From Nitrosomonadales bacterium (GTDB taxonomy: Bacteria > Pseudomonadota > Gammaproteobacteria > Burkholderiales > Gallionellaceae): a DNA stretch of 33,928 bases. The stretch spans positions 1 through 33,928 of the forward strand of contig JACPEI010000011.1 of assembly GCA_016183575.1 (NCBI GenBank). Direction: 5' to 3'. The notes under the pieces are model-generated. The model was given only the letters and a program-made list of their open reading frames with translations. It made no database searches and was not told the DNA's origin. How positions within the stretch are numbered: the stretch's first letter is position 1; each line of letters opens with the position of its first letter. Made by a program: the position numbers and the translations under genes. Of the stretch, positions 18,262 to 27,114 are shown piece by piece.

Positions 18262-19235
18262 GACAGCCTTACCCTCGGATCAACCATCGTGTAGGAAATA
18301 TCCGTCAGTATCAGCCCGGCGATATACAGCGCCGAGCCGAGGAACACCATCGCGCGCACCACGCTAAAATCCTGCGCGTTGATCGCGTCGATGGTATAGC
18401 TGCCCAGGCCGGGGATGCCGAAGAATGACTCGGTGAGCAGGCTGCCCATGAACAGCAGCGGAATCACCACGACCACGCCGGTCAGGATCGGAATCATCGC
18501 GTTCTTCAGCACATGGCGGAACAACACCGCCAGCTCGGACAAGCCCTTGGCGCGCGCGGTGCGCACATAATCCTTGCCGATCTCTTCGAGGAAGATGGTG
18601 CGATACCAGCGGCTGCTGGAGCCGATGCCGCCGACCACGCCGATGAGGATCGGCAGCGCCATGAACTTGAAGCTGTCCGCGCCGCCCGCGTAGCCGGAGA
18701 TCGGCACCAGATGCCACAGCTTGCTGACGAGGAACTGCCCGCCGATGATGTAGAACAGGCCGGATACCGACATCAGCAGCACGCACAACGCCACGCCCGC
18801 GATGTCCAGCGCGGTGGCGCGGAACAGCGTCATCAGCAGCGCGAAGCTGACATAGGCAACGAGCCCGATGAAAAAAGTTGGCAGCGCGATCGCGAGGCTC
18901 GGCCCCATGCGCGTGACAATCTCGCGTCCGATGCTGCGCCCGTCGTCGGAATAGCCGAAATCGAAGGCGAACATACTGGCGGATTTCTGCCAGAAAATCG
19001 TGTCGGTGAGCTTGCCCGCGCCGCTGGCGGCGCTATTGACCAGCAACGGCTTGTCGTAGCCGCGCTGCAGCTTCCATTTCTCGATGGCCTCGGGCGTGAC
19101 GCGCTTGATGCCGATCTGCATGCGCGCCATGTCGTCTGGCGTATTCACCACGAAGAATAGCGTGAAGGTGAGCAGGTTCACTCCGATCAGGATCGGCACG
19201 GCATACAGAATGCGGCGCAGCAGGTAGGCAAGCAT
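18258..19235 (-). CDS. yejB: Peptide ABC transporter permease YejB
   Basis: A 325-residue permease starting MLAYLLRRILYAVPILIGVNLLTF, the standard DppB/OppB-type N-terminus. A periplasmic loop contains RVTPEAIEKWKLQRGYDKPL and FDFGYSDDGRSI. The EAA loop is DYVRTARAKGLSELAVLFRHVLKNAMIP, followed by ESFFGIPGLGSYTIDAI and the terminal YTMVDPRVRLS. First gene of yejBEF. No yejA-type periplasmic binding-protein gene lies upstream; the next ORF there is rne, 500 bases away. A TATAAT box with CGCGC lies about 30 bases before the ATG. Confidence 0.94.
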   Translation of the reverse strand: MLAYLLRRILYAVPILIGVNLLTFTLFFVVNTPDDMARMQIGIKRVTPEAIEKWKLQRGYDKPLLVNSAASGAGKLTDTIFWQKSASMFAFDFGYSDDGRSIGREIVTRMGPSLAIALPTFFIGLVAYVSFALLMTLFRATALDIAGVALCVLLMSVSGLFYIIGGQFLVSKLWHLVPISGYAGGADSFKFMALPILIGVVGGIGSSSRWYRTIFLEEIGKDYVRTARAKGLSELAVLFRHVLKNAMIPILTGVVVVIPLLFMGSLLTESFFGIPGLGSYTIDAINAQDFSVVRAMVFLGSALYIAGLILTDISYTMVDPRVRLS

Positions 19236-19264
19236 CGGGTTTCTATAGGTGGGTGGATATAATT

Positions 19265-19276
19265 GCGCGAATTATA
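19265..19276 (-). promoter_or_regulatory. Predicted -10 box plus CGCGC discriminator of the yejBEF operon
   Basis: On the minus strand TATAAT (19271-19276) is followed directly by TCGCGC, about 30 bases before the yejB ATG. The -35 is weak. Same signature as upstream of rhlE, djlA, mltD and gyrA. Confidence 0.45.
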
Positions 19277-19681
19277 GGGCAATATCCTGGCGCAGCCGGT
19301 TTGGTGTATTACGCATTGCCTCAAGATAAAAGGTTGCCGAAGGGTTGGATCGTTTCCTCAAGTTCGGCGGTTGCCGAAGAATTCTGAGCCTAAGTACTCC
19401 GTTTCATAAGTTCACACATGTATTTCTCAAGTTGCAGTTGTAGCCCGGATGCAGCGCAGCGGAATCCGGGAAGAACGGAGTGTCGCACTCCAGGATTACA
19501 CTGCGTTTCATTCAAGCTACGGTCTGAAATGTCAATATAAATACGTACGTATATTTACGAAAATAATTACTAAGCCGGGCTGCGAATCTGATGGGGCTCG
19601 CCATCATTCAACCCATCAGCCACTGCTTGATAATCTCAAGATGCTTGTCATATTTTGAGATCATTTGGCTGGTATAAAGAC
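19277..19681. other. Intergenic region between yejB and rne terminator, no gene seen
   Basis: About 400 bases carrying the 81-bp repeat at 19440-19520 and AT-rich sequence around 19530-19575, including the palindrome TACGTACGTA. Short reading frames here have no ribosome-binding site or recognisable product. Confidence 0.6.
19440..19520. repeat. 81-bp interspersed repeat, GTAGC...GCTAC, two internal hairpins
   Basis: Ends GTAGC (19440-19444) and GCTAC (19516-19520). The first hairpin has CCCGGAT (19444-19450) pairing with ATCCGGG (19464-19470). The second has GGAGTG (19477-19482) pairing with CACTCC (19486-19491). This is a typical REP/BIME-style layout; I recall similar sequences between genes in many proteobacteria but cannot check. 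Confidence 0.75.
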
Positions 19682-19714
19682 AAAAAAACCGCACGACTTT
19701 CATCGTGCGGTTTT
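19682..19714 (-). terminator. Rho-independent terminator of rne
   Basis: Arms AAAACCGCACGA (19685-19696) and TCGTGCGGTTTT (19703-19714) around a 6-base loop. Read on the minus strand, the stem runs into seven T. It lies 20 bases past the rne stop. Confidence 0.88.
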
Positions 19715-19734
19715 CGATTTTTGCCTGACCGGAG

Positions 19735-22224
19735 CTACGCTTGCGGGCGTTGCGTTTCTACTTGCTCAAGAGGTTCATTCTCTACATAAACTTCATGCTG
19801 GCGTGTACGGCGGCGCGTCGCCGGTTTGTCCGCGTAGCCGGCGGGAATGTTCGCTACCGCTTGCAGTTTGCCCTGATCGGTCTCGATTTGCACCAGGTTT
19901 TCGCCACTGCTTGCCGCTATGGGCGCGGTAATTTCAGTTACTACTGCCGCCACGTCCTGTTGCGTTGCTGGCATGGCAATGTCTTCGCTCGGCATTACGG
20001 GGCTCGGCGTTACGGGCGGCGTCCAGCCTTCCGGGTAGGCGATGTACTCGGAAGGTTTCAATTTTGCCGGAGCAGTATCGACCGGTGCAGCGGTTGCAGC
20101 GGCTTGTTCCGCGACAGCAGTTTCACCGTTGCCTGTCTGCATTTCGCCGCCCGGTACGGTGTTGTCGCGGCGTTCGCGCTCGCGGCGACCGCCACGGCGA
20201 CCGCGGCGACGGGCGCCTTCGCGTGCGCTGCCTTCTTCGGCTTGTTCGGCGGCAGGCGCGGCAATCTGGCTTTCCAGCACGGGTTTCTCCTCGAGTTGCG
20301 GCACCGGCGCTGCACGCGGCGGACGCGGTGGCCGGGGCTGGCGCGGCTCACCTTGTGGGCGCGGTTCGCGTTCGGCCTGCTGGCGTGGCTCTTGAGGCTT
20401 TGCTGCGGCTACAGCCGGTACCGGCTTCTCGCCGCGCTCGCGGCGGGCGCTGCCCCCCTCGCCGCGTTCTCCGCGCTCACGACGCTTGCCGCCTTCACTC
20501 CGTTCGCTACGCTCGCCGCGTTCACGGCGCGGCTGGCTGCGTGGCGCGCTGGCAACCGGTTTGGCCTTGGGCTGTTCCTCCGCTCCCAGCGTCTTGATCC
20601 AGCCAAAGAACTTGCCGAGAATCGAAGGTTGGGCTTTTTTCTTTTCCTCAACCTTCATCGGCGCGGGCTGCGCCGGGGTAATGCCTTGCACCACGGCTTG
20701 CGCGCGCGTGGCTTTTTGCTGCTCCTGCGCGGAGGTCAGCGGCTTTTCTTCAACCGGCTTTTCCACCAGCTTGTAGCTGGCCTGCAGCATGTCGGCGGTC
20801 ATGTCGTCCAGGCGCAGGCGGCTGATAGTGTAGTTCGGCGTTTCCAGATGCGGGTTCGGGATCAGCGTGATCGCCACTTTCAGGCGCGATTCGATGCGAT
20901 GGATGTCGGCACGTTTCTCGTTGAGCAGGAAAGTGGCGACATCCACCGGCACCTGCACATGGATAGCGGTGCTGCTTTCTTTCATCGCCTCTTCCTGGAT
21001 GATGCGCAGGATGTGCAGTGCGGAAGACTCGGTGCCGCGGATATGGCCGATGCCGCTGCAACGCGGGCAGGCGATGTAGTTGCTTTCGCCCAGGCTGGGC
21101 GCCAGACGCTGGCGCGACAGTTCCAGCAGGCCGAAGCGCGAGATCTTGGCGGTCTGCACGCGCGCGCGGTCATGGTGCAGCGAGTCGCGCAAACGGTTCT
21201 CCACGTCGCGCTGGTTGCGGCTGCTTTCCATGTCGATGAAGTCGATCACGATCAGCCCGCCCAGGTCGCGCAGGCGTAGTTGGCGGGCGATTTCCTCAGC
21301 CGCTTCGAGGTTGGTGTTGAGCGCCGTGGCCTCGATGTCGGAGCCTTTGGTGGCCCGGGCCGAGTTGATGTCGATGGCGGTCAGCGCTTCGGTATGGTCG
21401 ATCACGATCGCGCCGCCGGAGGGCAACCGCACTTCACGCGCATGCGCCGATTCGATCTGGTGTTCGATCTGGAAGCGCGAGAACAGCGGCACATCGTCCA
21501 CATAGCGTTTGATGCGGTCCACGTTATTCGGCATCACCGTGCTCATGAACGCCAGGGCTTGCTGGTAGACATCTTCGGTGTCGATCAGGATTTCGCCGAT
21601 TTCCGGGTAGATCAGCGACGGGGCTTTTTCGGATTTCGCCGCGCCTTCAATCGCATCCCACAATTGCTTGAGGTAGTCGAGGTCCCATTGCAATTCTTCC
21701 TGGGTGCGGCCGATGCCGGCGGTGCGCGCGATGATGCTCATGCCCTGCGGCACTTCGACATGCGACAGCACTTCGCGCAACTCGTCACGCTCTTCGCCCT
21801 CGATGCGGCGCGATACGCCGCCGCCGCTCGGGTTGTTCGGCATCAGCACGATATAGCGGCCGGCCAGGCTGATGAACGTGGTCAGCGCCGCGCCCTTGTT
21901 GCCGCGTTCGTCTTTTTCCACCTGCACCAGCAGTTCCTGGCCTTCGCGCACGGCTTCCCTGATCGAAGGGCGGTTGCCGCTGCCGGGCTGGAAATACTGC
22001 GGGGCGACTTCCTTGAAGGGGAGAAAGCCGTGGCGGTTGCCGCCGTATTCGACAAAACAGGCTTCGAGGCTGGGTTCGAGGCGGGTGATGACGGCCTTGT
22101 AGATGTTGCTCTTGCGTTGTTCCTTGCCGGCGGTTTCGATGTCGAGGTCGATGAGTTTCTGACCGTCAACAATCGCGACGCGGAGTTCTTCCGGCTGCGT
22201 CGCATTGAATAGCATGCGTTTCAT
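19735..22224 (-). CDS. rne: Ribonuclease E
   Basis: An 829-residue endoribonuclease that processes rRNA and tRNA, initiates mRNA decay and scaffolds the degradosome. The N-terminal catalytic half starts [22 protein letters not shown]. It contains the S1 domain (about 37-125) and the Mg-binding aspartates, Asp285 in [16 protein letters not shown] and Asp328 in [18 protein letters not shown]. The Zn-link CPRCSG (Cys386, Cys389) holds the tetramer. The C-terminal half (about 500-829) is disordered. It has Arg-rich RNA-binding blocks ([36 protein letters not shown]) and Pro-rich stretches, and is shorter than the E. coli tail (1061 residues in total). GGGAG lies nine bases before the ATG within a small hairpin (CCCG...CGGG). 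Family autoregulation through the leader is known in E. coli and is possible here. Confidence 0.96.
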   Translation of the reverse strand: MKRMLFNATQPEELRVAIVDGQKLIDLDIETAGKEQRKSNIYKAVITRLEPSLEACFVEYGGNRHGFLPFKEVAPQYFQPGSGNRPSIREAVREGQELLVQVEKDERGNKGAALTTFISLAGRYIVLMPNNPSGGGVSRRIEGEERDELREVLSHVEVPQGMSIIARTAGIGRTQEELQWDLDYLKQLWDAIEGAAKSEKAPSLIYPEIGEILIDTEDVYQQALAFMSTVMPNNVDRIKRYVDDVPLFSRFQIEHQIESAHAREVRLPSGGAIVIDHTEALTAIDINSARATKGSDIEATALNTNLEAAEEIARQLRLRDLGGLIVIDFIDMESSRNQRDVENRLRDSLHHDRARVQTAKISRFGLLELSRQRLAPSLGESNYIACPRCSGIGHIRGTESSALHILRIIQEEAMKESSTAIHVQVPVDVATFLLNEKRADIHRIESRLKVAITLIPNPHLETPNYTISRLRLDDMTADMLQASYKLVEKPVEEKPLTSAQEQQKATRAQAVVQGITPAQPAPMKVEEKKKAQPSILGKFFGWIKTLGAEEQPKAKPVASAPRSQPRRERGERSERSEGGKRRERGERGEGGSARRERGEKPVPAVAAAKPQEPRQQAEREPRPQGEPRQPRPPRPPRAAPVPQLEEKPVLESQIAAPAAEQAEEGSAREGARRRGRRGGRRERERRDNTVPGGEMQTGNGETAVAEQAAATAAPVDTAPAKLKPSEYIAYPEGWTPPVTPSPVMPSEDIAMPATQQDVAAVVTEITAPIAASSGENLVQIETDQGKLQAVANIPAGYADKPATRRRTRQHEVYVENEPLEQVETQRPQA

Positions 22225-22692
22225 TATGTTGTCTCCCGCGCTCTGACACGGGCGAGACCAGGCTACGCGCGATTAGGCGCGCCAGATGAATACACTAGTG
22301 AGCAATCGTGCATTAAGTCTTGTATTGTGCAAACGGTTGATCAATTAAGTTCTCTGATTAATAGCTGGTCTTAAAAAATTGTTCTTAGGGGTTTCTGTAG
22401 CGGCGGTTGAGGGATGCATTATTGCACTGCATCTTGTCTCTCCGGCTGTTTCAGAATCTCCTTAGGGGGCGAGGCAGCAATATATTGGCTGCTTCACGAA
22501 AAATCCACAGGTGCTTTGAGCGCATAAATCAATTACTATCACTGCTGGTACCGGTGAGTGATATTAACCGGGCTGCGGCTGGTAGGGTGGCGGCGCAATG
22601 CGCCGTCGCTTGTGCCAAAACTCTTCCTGGCGGGGAAATTATCCCAAACTTACCCAAATCCCAAAACGCGCGAGCGGCGAAGTATAAGCAAA
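22225..22692. other. Divergent rne/rluC intergenic region (468 bp), no gene seen
   Basis: Contains the rne leader on the left, including a hairpin next to its ribosome-binding site, and an AT-rich middle (about 22300-22390) where divergent promoters are likely. A GTAGGGTGGCGGCGCA hairpin of the local repeat family lies at 22582-22605. No convincing -35/-10 pair was fixed. In-frame sequence upstream of rluC lacks family similarity. Confidence 0.5.
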
Positions 22693-23658
22693 ATGAATGG
22701 TTTAAGCAAAGATTCTGTGAGCTATATGGAAATTGATGAGAGCGGCGAGGCGCAGCGTATCGACAATTTCCTGTTCAGGAACCTGAAAGGCGTGCCCAAA
22801 AGCCATGTGTACCGCATCCTGCGCGGCGGGGAAGTGCGGGTCAACAAGAAGCGCGTTGATCAGACTTACCGTTTGAAGCTCGGCGACCGGCTGCGCATCC
22901 CGCCGATCCGCGTCGCGGAAAAACACGGGATCGAAGAGGCGCATATCCCGGCGGTGGAGTTCCCGATCATTTATGAGGACGATGCGCTGCTCGCGGTGAA
23001 CAAACCCTCCGGCGTGGCGGTGCATGGCGGCAGCGGGGTGAGTTTCGGCGTGATCGAGCAGATGCGCCGCGCGCGTCCGCAAGCCAAATTCCTGGAACTG
23101 GTGCACCGGCTCGACCGCGAAACCTCGGGCGTGCTGCGGCTGGCGAAAAAGCGTTCCGCTTTGACGGCGATGCACGAGATCATGCGCGAAGGCAACAGCG
23201 ACAAGCGCTACTTCGTGCTGGTGCTGGGGCAATGGAAGAACGTCAAGCAGCATGTCAAGCTGCCGCTGCACAAGTTCGATACCCCGCAGGGCGAAAAGCG
23301 CGTGATGGTCAGGGAAGACGGGCAGGCCTCGCATACCATCTTCACGCTGCTGAAGAGCTGGCCGGAATTCAGTCTGCCGGCATTCAGTTTATTGGAGGCG
23401 CAACTCAAGACCGGACGCACCCATCAGATCCGCGTGCATCTCGCGCATCTCGGTTTCCCGATCGCCGGCGACGACAAATACGGCGATTTCGCGCGCAACA
23501 AGGCATTGATGAAACAGGGGTTGAAGCGCATGTTCCTGCATGCGCATTCGATTTCGTTCAGTCACCCGCTGACGGGGGAGTCGATGCAATTGGTTGCGCC
23601 GTTGGCGAAGGAGCTGGAGAGTTTTATCGCGCGGCTGGATGCGGGTGTGGGGGCGTGA
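22693..23658 (+). CDS. rluC: 23S rRNA pseudouridine synthase RluC (955/2504/2580)
   Basis: A 321-residue enzyme. An N-terminal S4 RNA-binding domain (about 15-75; QRIDNFLFRNLKGVPKSHVY, then RILRGGEVRVNKKR) is followed by the RluA-type synthase domain. Catalytic Asp is in HRLDRETSGVL. KRYFVLVLGQW, LLEAQLKTGRTHQIRVHLAH and FLHAHSISFSHPLTGE complete the family motifs. RNxKGVPKSxVYRILRxGEVRVNKKR is specific to the RluC branch. The ATG at 22693 gives MNGLSKDSVSYMEIDESGEA; a second ATG (22726) could be used instead, and no strong ribosome-binding site decides. It is divergent from rne, as in E. coli and many relatives. Confidence 0.95.
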   Translation: MNGLSKDSVSYMEIDESGEAQRIDNFLFRNLKGVPKSHVYRILRGGEVRVNKKRVDQTYRLKLGDRLRIPPIRVAEKHGIEEAHIPAVEFPIIYEDDALLAVNKPSGVAVHGGSGVSFGVIEQMRRARPQAKFLELVHRLDRETSGVLRLAKKRSALTAMHEIMREGNSDKRYFVLVLGQWKNVKQHVKLPLHKFDTPQGEKRVMVREDGQASHTIFTLLKSWPEFSLPAFSLLEAQLKTGRTHQIRVHLAHLGFPIAGDDKYGDFARNKALMKQGLKRMFLHAHSISFSHPLTGESMQLVAPLAKELESFIARLDAGVGA

Positions 23659-23678
23659 TTTATCGCGCCCTGATCCAA

Positions 23679-23700
23679 GGTGCGCACAGCGCACCCTACG
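23679..23700. repeat. Short hairpin GGTGCGC-ACA-GCGCACC with CCTAC end
   Basis: A 7-bp stem (23679-23685 / 23689-23695) followed by CTACG, in the gap between convergent rluC and rlmM. Read on the minus strand it begins GTAGGGTGCGC, matching the local GTAGGG repeat family. No T-run. Confidence 0.6.
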
Positions 23701-23710
23701 AATACGCCAA

Positions 23711-24799
23711 TTAGCCTTTGGTCTTGGTCAAAAACACCGTGATTTCTTCGCGGTCATGGTAAAGCTGCTTCGCGATCATTTTGTAATTGATGCCTTCCTC
23801 GTCCAGGCGAGTGCGGATGCCGCCCAGCGCGCTGTCGAGTGCGACGACGCGCTGCTTCATCGGCAGTTTTAAATTGAAGATCGCGTGCTTGCACCAGCCT
23901 GCCGCAAACCACTCTTCGATCAACTTGGCGACTTTGGAGGGTTTTTCCACCATGTCGCACACCAGCCAGTCCACCGTTTTGCGCGGCGCGTATTTGAAGC
24001 CGTCCTGCTTGAGGTGCTCAACCAGCGGATGCTTCGCCAGTACGCCTTTCATCGGGCCGTTGTCCACCGCGGTCACGCGGATGCCGCGCTTGACCAGTTG
24101 CCAGGTCCAGCCGCCGGGCGCGGCGCCGAGATCGACTGCCTGCATGCCTTGCCGCAACAAACGCGTCTGTTCGCTGCGATCCATAAACACCTCGATGGCC
24201 TCGGCCAGTTTCAGCGTCGAGCGGCTCGGCGCTTCGGCGGGCATGGACTGGCGCACGATGCCCATGATAGTCGCCGCGCTGTTGCGCGGATCGCTGGTGC
24301 CGATCAACGCGGAGGATTTGCCAGAAAAGTTGCCAGCGAAGAAGATATGCAGGCGCGGCAGATGCTGGTTGGTGTTCGGGATGTCGTCCTGCAAGCGGCC
24401 CTGTTCGCGCAGCGCGCTTTCCAGCAACGGCTGAAAGCGGCGGGTGAAGGTGGACAGCAGCTTTCCATCGTTGGTGTCCGGCACTTCCAGCCACAGCGCG
24501 CCGAAGCTGCCGGGCAGCGCGGCGACGGCGGCGAGGATCGGGGTCAGGCGGTCGCGCTCGGGCAGGGCGGCGATGGTGTGATGCAGCCGGATCAGCTGGC
24601 GCGCAAAAATCAGTTCGCGGTAACACAACGATTGTTGGTTGAGCGCGACCACGACGTAGCCGCTGTCGGCAATGATGGCGGGCTGTTCCGCAAGGATGGG
24701 ACGCTGCTGGCGCGCCTGGCGCAGGGCTTCCTGCGCGCAATCCTGCTCGAAGCCGGGGCGGCAATACAACAGCCAATGGGTGAGTGTAGTCGTTTGCAT
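23711..24799 (-). CDS. rlmM: 23S rRNA (cytidine-2498 2'-O)-methyltransferase RlmM
   Basis: A 362-residue SAM-dependent methyltransferase. The N-terminal THUMP/ferredoxin-like region includes HWLLYCRPGFEQDCAQEAL. The middle contains PRLHIFFAGNFSGKSSALIG and RSTLKLAEAIEVF. The Rossmann methyltransferase domain has MQAVDLGAAPGGWTWQLVKRG (SAM motif I), VDWLVCDMVEKPSKV and NLKLPMKQR. The catalytic tetrad K-D-K-E is consistent with RrmJ-type 2'-O-methylation. Two ATGs are possible, at 24808 and 24799. I prefer 24799 because a -10-like box overlaps the first one and MQTTTLTHWLLY is the better start. Convergent with rluC. Confidence 0.94.
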   Translation of the reverse strand: MQTTTLTHWLLYCRPGFEQDCAQEALRQARQQRPILAEQPAIIADSGYVVVALNQQSLCYRELIFARQLIRLHHTIAALPERDRLTPILAAVAALPGSFGALWLEVPDTNDGKLLSTFTRRFQPLLESALREQGRLQDDIPNTNQHLPRLHIFFAGNFSGKSSALIGTSDPRNSAATIMGIVRQSMPAEAPSRSTLKLAEAIEVFMDRSEQTRLLRQGMQAVDLGAAPGGWTWQLVKRGIRVTAVDNGPMKGVLAKHPLVEHLKQDGFKYAPRKTVDWLVCDMVEKPSKVAKLIEEWFAAGWCKHAIFNLKLPMKQRVVALDSALGGIRTRLDEEGINYKMIAKQLYHDREEITVFLTKTKG

Positions 24800-24800
24800 G

Positions 24801-24812
24801 GCGCGCATTGTG
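24801..24812 (-). promoter_or_regulatory. Candidate rlmM -10 box plus CGCGC discriminator, implying a leaderless mRNA
   Basis: Minus strand CACAAT (24807-24812) followed by GCGCGC (24801-24806), then CATG. If used, transcription would begin at or within a base or two of the ATG at 24799. The hexamer is weaker than the others in this window. Confidence 0.3.
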
Positions 24813-24825
24813 GCACAGGTGATGG

Positions 24826-24837
24826 TAATATCCGCGC
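24826..24837 (+). promoter_or_regulatory. Candidate -10 box plus CGCGC discriminator of the HAD phosphatase/sppA pair
   Basis: TAATAT (24826-24831) followed by CCGCGC, about 44 bases before the HAD gene ATG. It is back-to-back with the candidate rlmM promoter. Confidence 0.35.
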
Positions 24838-24880
24838 CTCTTTTTTGGCGCGCCCTTGATGCGCCAAGTATGGTAAATCT

Positions 24881-25537
24881 ATGGCAAAGCGTTACGATTT
24901 GATCGTGTTCGACTGGGACGGCACGGTGATGGATTCGACTGCGGTGATCGCGGGTTCAATCCAGGCGGCATGCCGCGACCTGGGTTTGACGGTTCCCGAC
25001 GATGAAACCGCGCGCCATGTGATCGGCCTGGGTTTGATCCAGGCGTTGCGCCATGCGGTGCCGGATACGCCGGAGTCCATGTATGAGCCGCTGGTGGCGC
25101 GTTACCGCCAGCATTTCCTGATCCAGGATGCGGCGATTCCGCTGTTCGCAGGTGCGCGCGAGACGCTGGCGGAATTGCACGGCGCGGGTTATTGGCTGGG
25201 GGTGGCGACCGGCAAGAGCCGCATGGGGCTGGATAGGGTGCTGGAATCCACCGGCCTGAAGCAATATTTTCACGCGACGCGCACCGCAGACCAGACCTTT
25301 TCCAAACCCAATCCGGCCATGCTGCTGGAACTGTTGGATGAATTGGCGGTTACTGCCGGGCGCGCGCTGATGATCGGCGATACCACGCACGATGTGCAGA
25401 TGGCGCAGAATGCACAAGTGGATGTGGTGGCGGTGGGGCACGGCGCGCACCCGCCGGAGCAGTTGCAGGAATTGAATCCGCTCGCGCTGGTGAAAGATTT
25501 TGCGGAATTGCGCGCATGGCTGAAAGCCAACGCTTGA
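24881..25537 (+). CDS. HAD-IA family hydrolase (phosphoglycolate phosphatase-like)
   Basis: A 218-residue haloacid dehalogenase-fold phosphatase. Motif I DWDGTVMDST holds the nucleophile/acid Asp pair (FDWDGT, about residues 10-15). Motif II is in GVATGKSRMGL. Motif III Lys is in FSKPNPAMLLEL. Motif IV is MIGDTTHDVQMAQNAQ. The helical cap lies between about 17 and 80. The substrate cannot be predicted; similar proteins next to rluC and sppA are commonly labelled Gph-like. A second, more typical gph lies at 28489-29142. The gap to sppA is 21 bases, so the two are probably co-transcribed. Confidence 0.9.
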   Translation: MAKRYDLIVFDWDGTVMDSTAVIAGSIQAACRDLGLTVPDDETARHVIGLGLIQALRHAVPDTPESMYEPLVARYRQHFLIQDAAIPLFAGARETLAELHGAGYWLGVATGKSRMGLDRVLESTGLKQYFHATRTADQTFSKPNPAMLLELLDELAVTAGRALMIGDTTHDVQMAQNAQVDVVAVGHGAHPPEQLQELNPLALVKDFAELRAWLKANA

Positions 25538-25558
25538 CAACTTATTAAAGGAATTGCG

Positions 25559-26506
25559 ATGTCGGAGCAAAACAACAACTGGGAACGCGGCGTGCTGGAG
25601 AAGCTGGCGATGTCGGCGGTTCAGGAGCAGCGCCGCGCGCGGCACTGGGGCATCTTTTTCAAGACGCTGACCTTCGGTTATCTGTTCATCATCCTGTTTC
25701 TGGTGATGGGTTGGATGGGCAAGTCCGAGCAGGCGCTGAGCACCGGGAAACATACCGCGCTGGTGGACATGCAGGGGGTGATCGCGCCGGATAGCCAGGC
25801 AAGCGCCGACAACCTGATTCCCAGCCTGCAGGATGCGTTCAAGGACAAGAACACGCAGGGCGTGATCCTGCGCATCAACAGCCCTGGCGGCAGCCCGGTG
25901 CAGGCCGGGCAGATCAACGACGAAATCCGCCGTCTGCGCGCCAAGTATCCGGCCATTCCGCTGTATGCGGTGGTTGAGGACATTTGCGCCTCAGGCGGCT
26001 ATTACGTGGCGGTGGCGGCGGACAAGATCTTCGTGGACAAGGCCAGCCTGATCGGCTCGGTCGGCGTGCTGATGGACGGCTTCGGTTTCACCGGCACGAT
26101 GGAGAAGCTCGGCGTGGAGCGCCGCCTGATTACAGCCGGCGCCAACAAGGGCTTTCTCGAACCATTCTCGGCGGCCAATCCGGCGCATCAGGAATACGCC
26201 AAACAGATGATCACCGAAATCCATCAGCAGTTCATCAACGTGGTGAAGCAGGGGCGCGGCAAGCGCCTCAAGGAAACGCCGGACACCTTCAGCGGTCTCG
26301 TATGGAACGGACAGAAGGGCATAGAGATGGGCTTGGCGGATGGATTCGGCAGCCTGGAATCGGTGGCGCGCGATGTCGTCAAGGCAGAGAAGATCGTGGA
26401 CTTCACGACGAAGGAAAATTTCGCGGATCGTCTGGCAAAACGCTTCGGCGCGGGCGTGGCGAGCGCGCTCGGATTTTCGGTGCAAGGCGGAACCTTGTTA
26501 CGCTAG
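25559..26506 (+). CDS. sppA: Signal peptide peptidase SppA, 36K type (S49 protease)
   Basis: A 315-residue inner-membrane serine protease that degrades cleaved signal peptides. The cytoplasmic N-terminus is followed by a single membrane anchor (about 33-53, FFKTLTFGYLFIILFLVMGW). The S49 domain contains GVILRINSPGGSPVQAG, the nucleophile Ser145 in EDICASGGYYVAVAAD, LIGSVGVLMDGFGF, and the general-base Lys197 in ITAGANKGFLEPF. The short (about 315) single-domain form is typical, unlike the 67K E. coli SppA. The ATG is preceded by AAAGGA. Its TAG overlaps the stop of the convergent tesA in CTAG. Confidence 0.94.
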   Translation: MSEQNNNWERGVLEKLAMSAVQEQRRARHWGIFFKTLTFGYLFIILFLVMGWMGKSEQALSTGKHTALVDMQGVIAPDSQASADNLIPSLQDAFKDKNTQGVILRINSPGGSPVQAGQINDEIRRLRAKYPAIPLYAVVEDICASGGYYVAVAADKIFVDKASLIGSVGVLMDGFGFTGTMEKLGVERRLITAGANKGFLEPFSAANPAHQEYAKQMITEIHQQFINVVKQGRGKRLKETPDTFSGLVWNGQKGIEMGLADGFGSLESVARDVVKAEKIVDFTTKENFADRLAKRFGAGVASALGFSVQGGTLLR

Positions 26507-27114
26507 CGTAGTAGCGGCTCCAGCTCCTTCAGCACATTGCGCATCAGCAGCGGCTGCGCCTCTTTCGTGGGATGCAGGTTGTCGGCCTGGAATTGCTGCG
26601 GCGCGACGCCCTCAAATAAAAACGGCAGCAGCCGGACGCGGTATTTTTTCGCCAGCTTCGGGTACATCTTGCCGAACTGCGCAACGTAAGGCTCGCCGTA
26701 ATTCGGCGGCAGCCTCATGCCGATCAGCAGCACCTTCGCGCGGGCAGCGCGGGCCTCCTCGATGATCCTGCCCAGATTGATTTCGATGCCGGCGACGCCG
26801 TAGCCGCGCAACCCGTCGTTCGCGCCGAGCTCCACGATCACCACCGCCGGGCGGTGCTCGCGCAGCGCCCCGGCGATGCGTTGCCGCCCGCCCTGCGCAG
26901 TCTCGCCGCTGATGCTGGCGTTCACCACGCGATATTCCGGATGGCTGCGCGCCAGTTCCTGCTGCAGCAGGTTCACCCAACTTTCCGCTACTGCGATGCC
27001 GTATCCGGCTGATAAACTGTCGCCGAACACCAGAATATTTTTTGCGGCATAGGCGGAAAGCGGCAGCCACAGCACGGCAACCAGCAGGATAATTTTCAAG
27101 AATAGGGTCTTCAT
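26503..27114 (-). CDS. tesA: Periplasmic SGNH esterase/thioesterase I (TesA-like arylesterase)
   Basis: A 203-residue secreted GDSL/SGNH hydrolase. Signal peptide at about 1-24 (MKTLFLKIILLVAVLWLPLS, then AYAA). Block I GDSLSAGYGI holds the nucleophile Ser. Block II is NASISGETAQGG. Block III GANDGLRG provides the oxyanion Asn. Block V DNLHPTKEAQP provides the Asp-x-x-His of the triad. The ATG (27112-27114) overlaps the divergent ybbA ATG as CATG, and no ribosome-binding site precedes it. Its upstream regulatory sequence must lie inside ybbA. The tesA/ybbA divergent pair is conserved from E. coli. Confidence 0.93.
   Translation of the reverse strand: MKTLFLKIILLVAVLWLPLSAYAAKNILVFGDSLSAGYGIAVAESWVNLLQQELARSHPEYRVVNASISGETAQGGRQRIAGALREHRPAVVIVELGANDGLRGYGVAGIEINLGRIIEEARAARAKVLLIGMRLPPNYGEPYVAQFGKMYPKLAKKYRVRLLPFLFEGVAPQQFQADNLHPTKEAQPLLMRNVLKELEPLLR

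Noticed and set aside
19741-22212. Long plus-strand frames opposite rne
   Set aside because: Shadows produced by the GC-rich codon usage of rne; the minus-strand RNase E is unambiguous.
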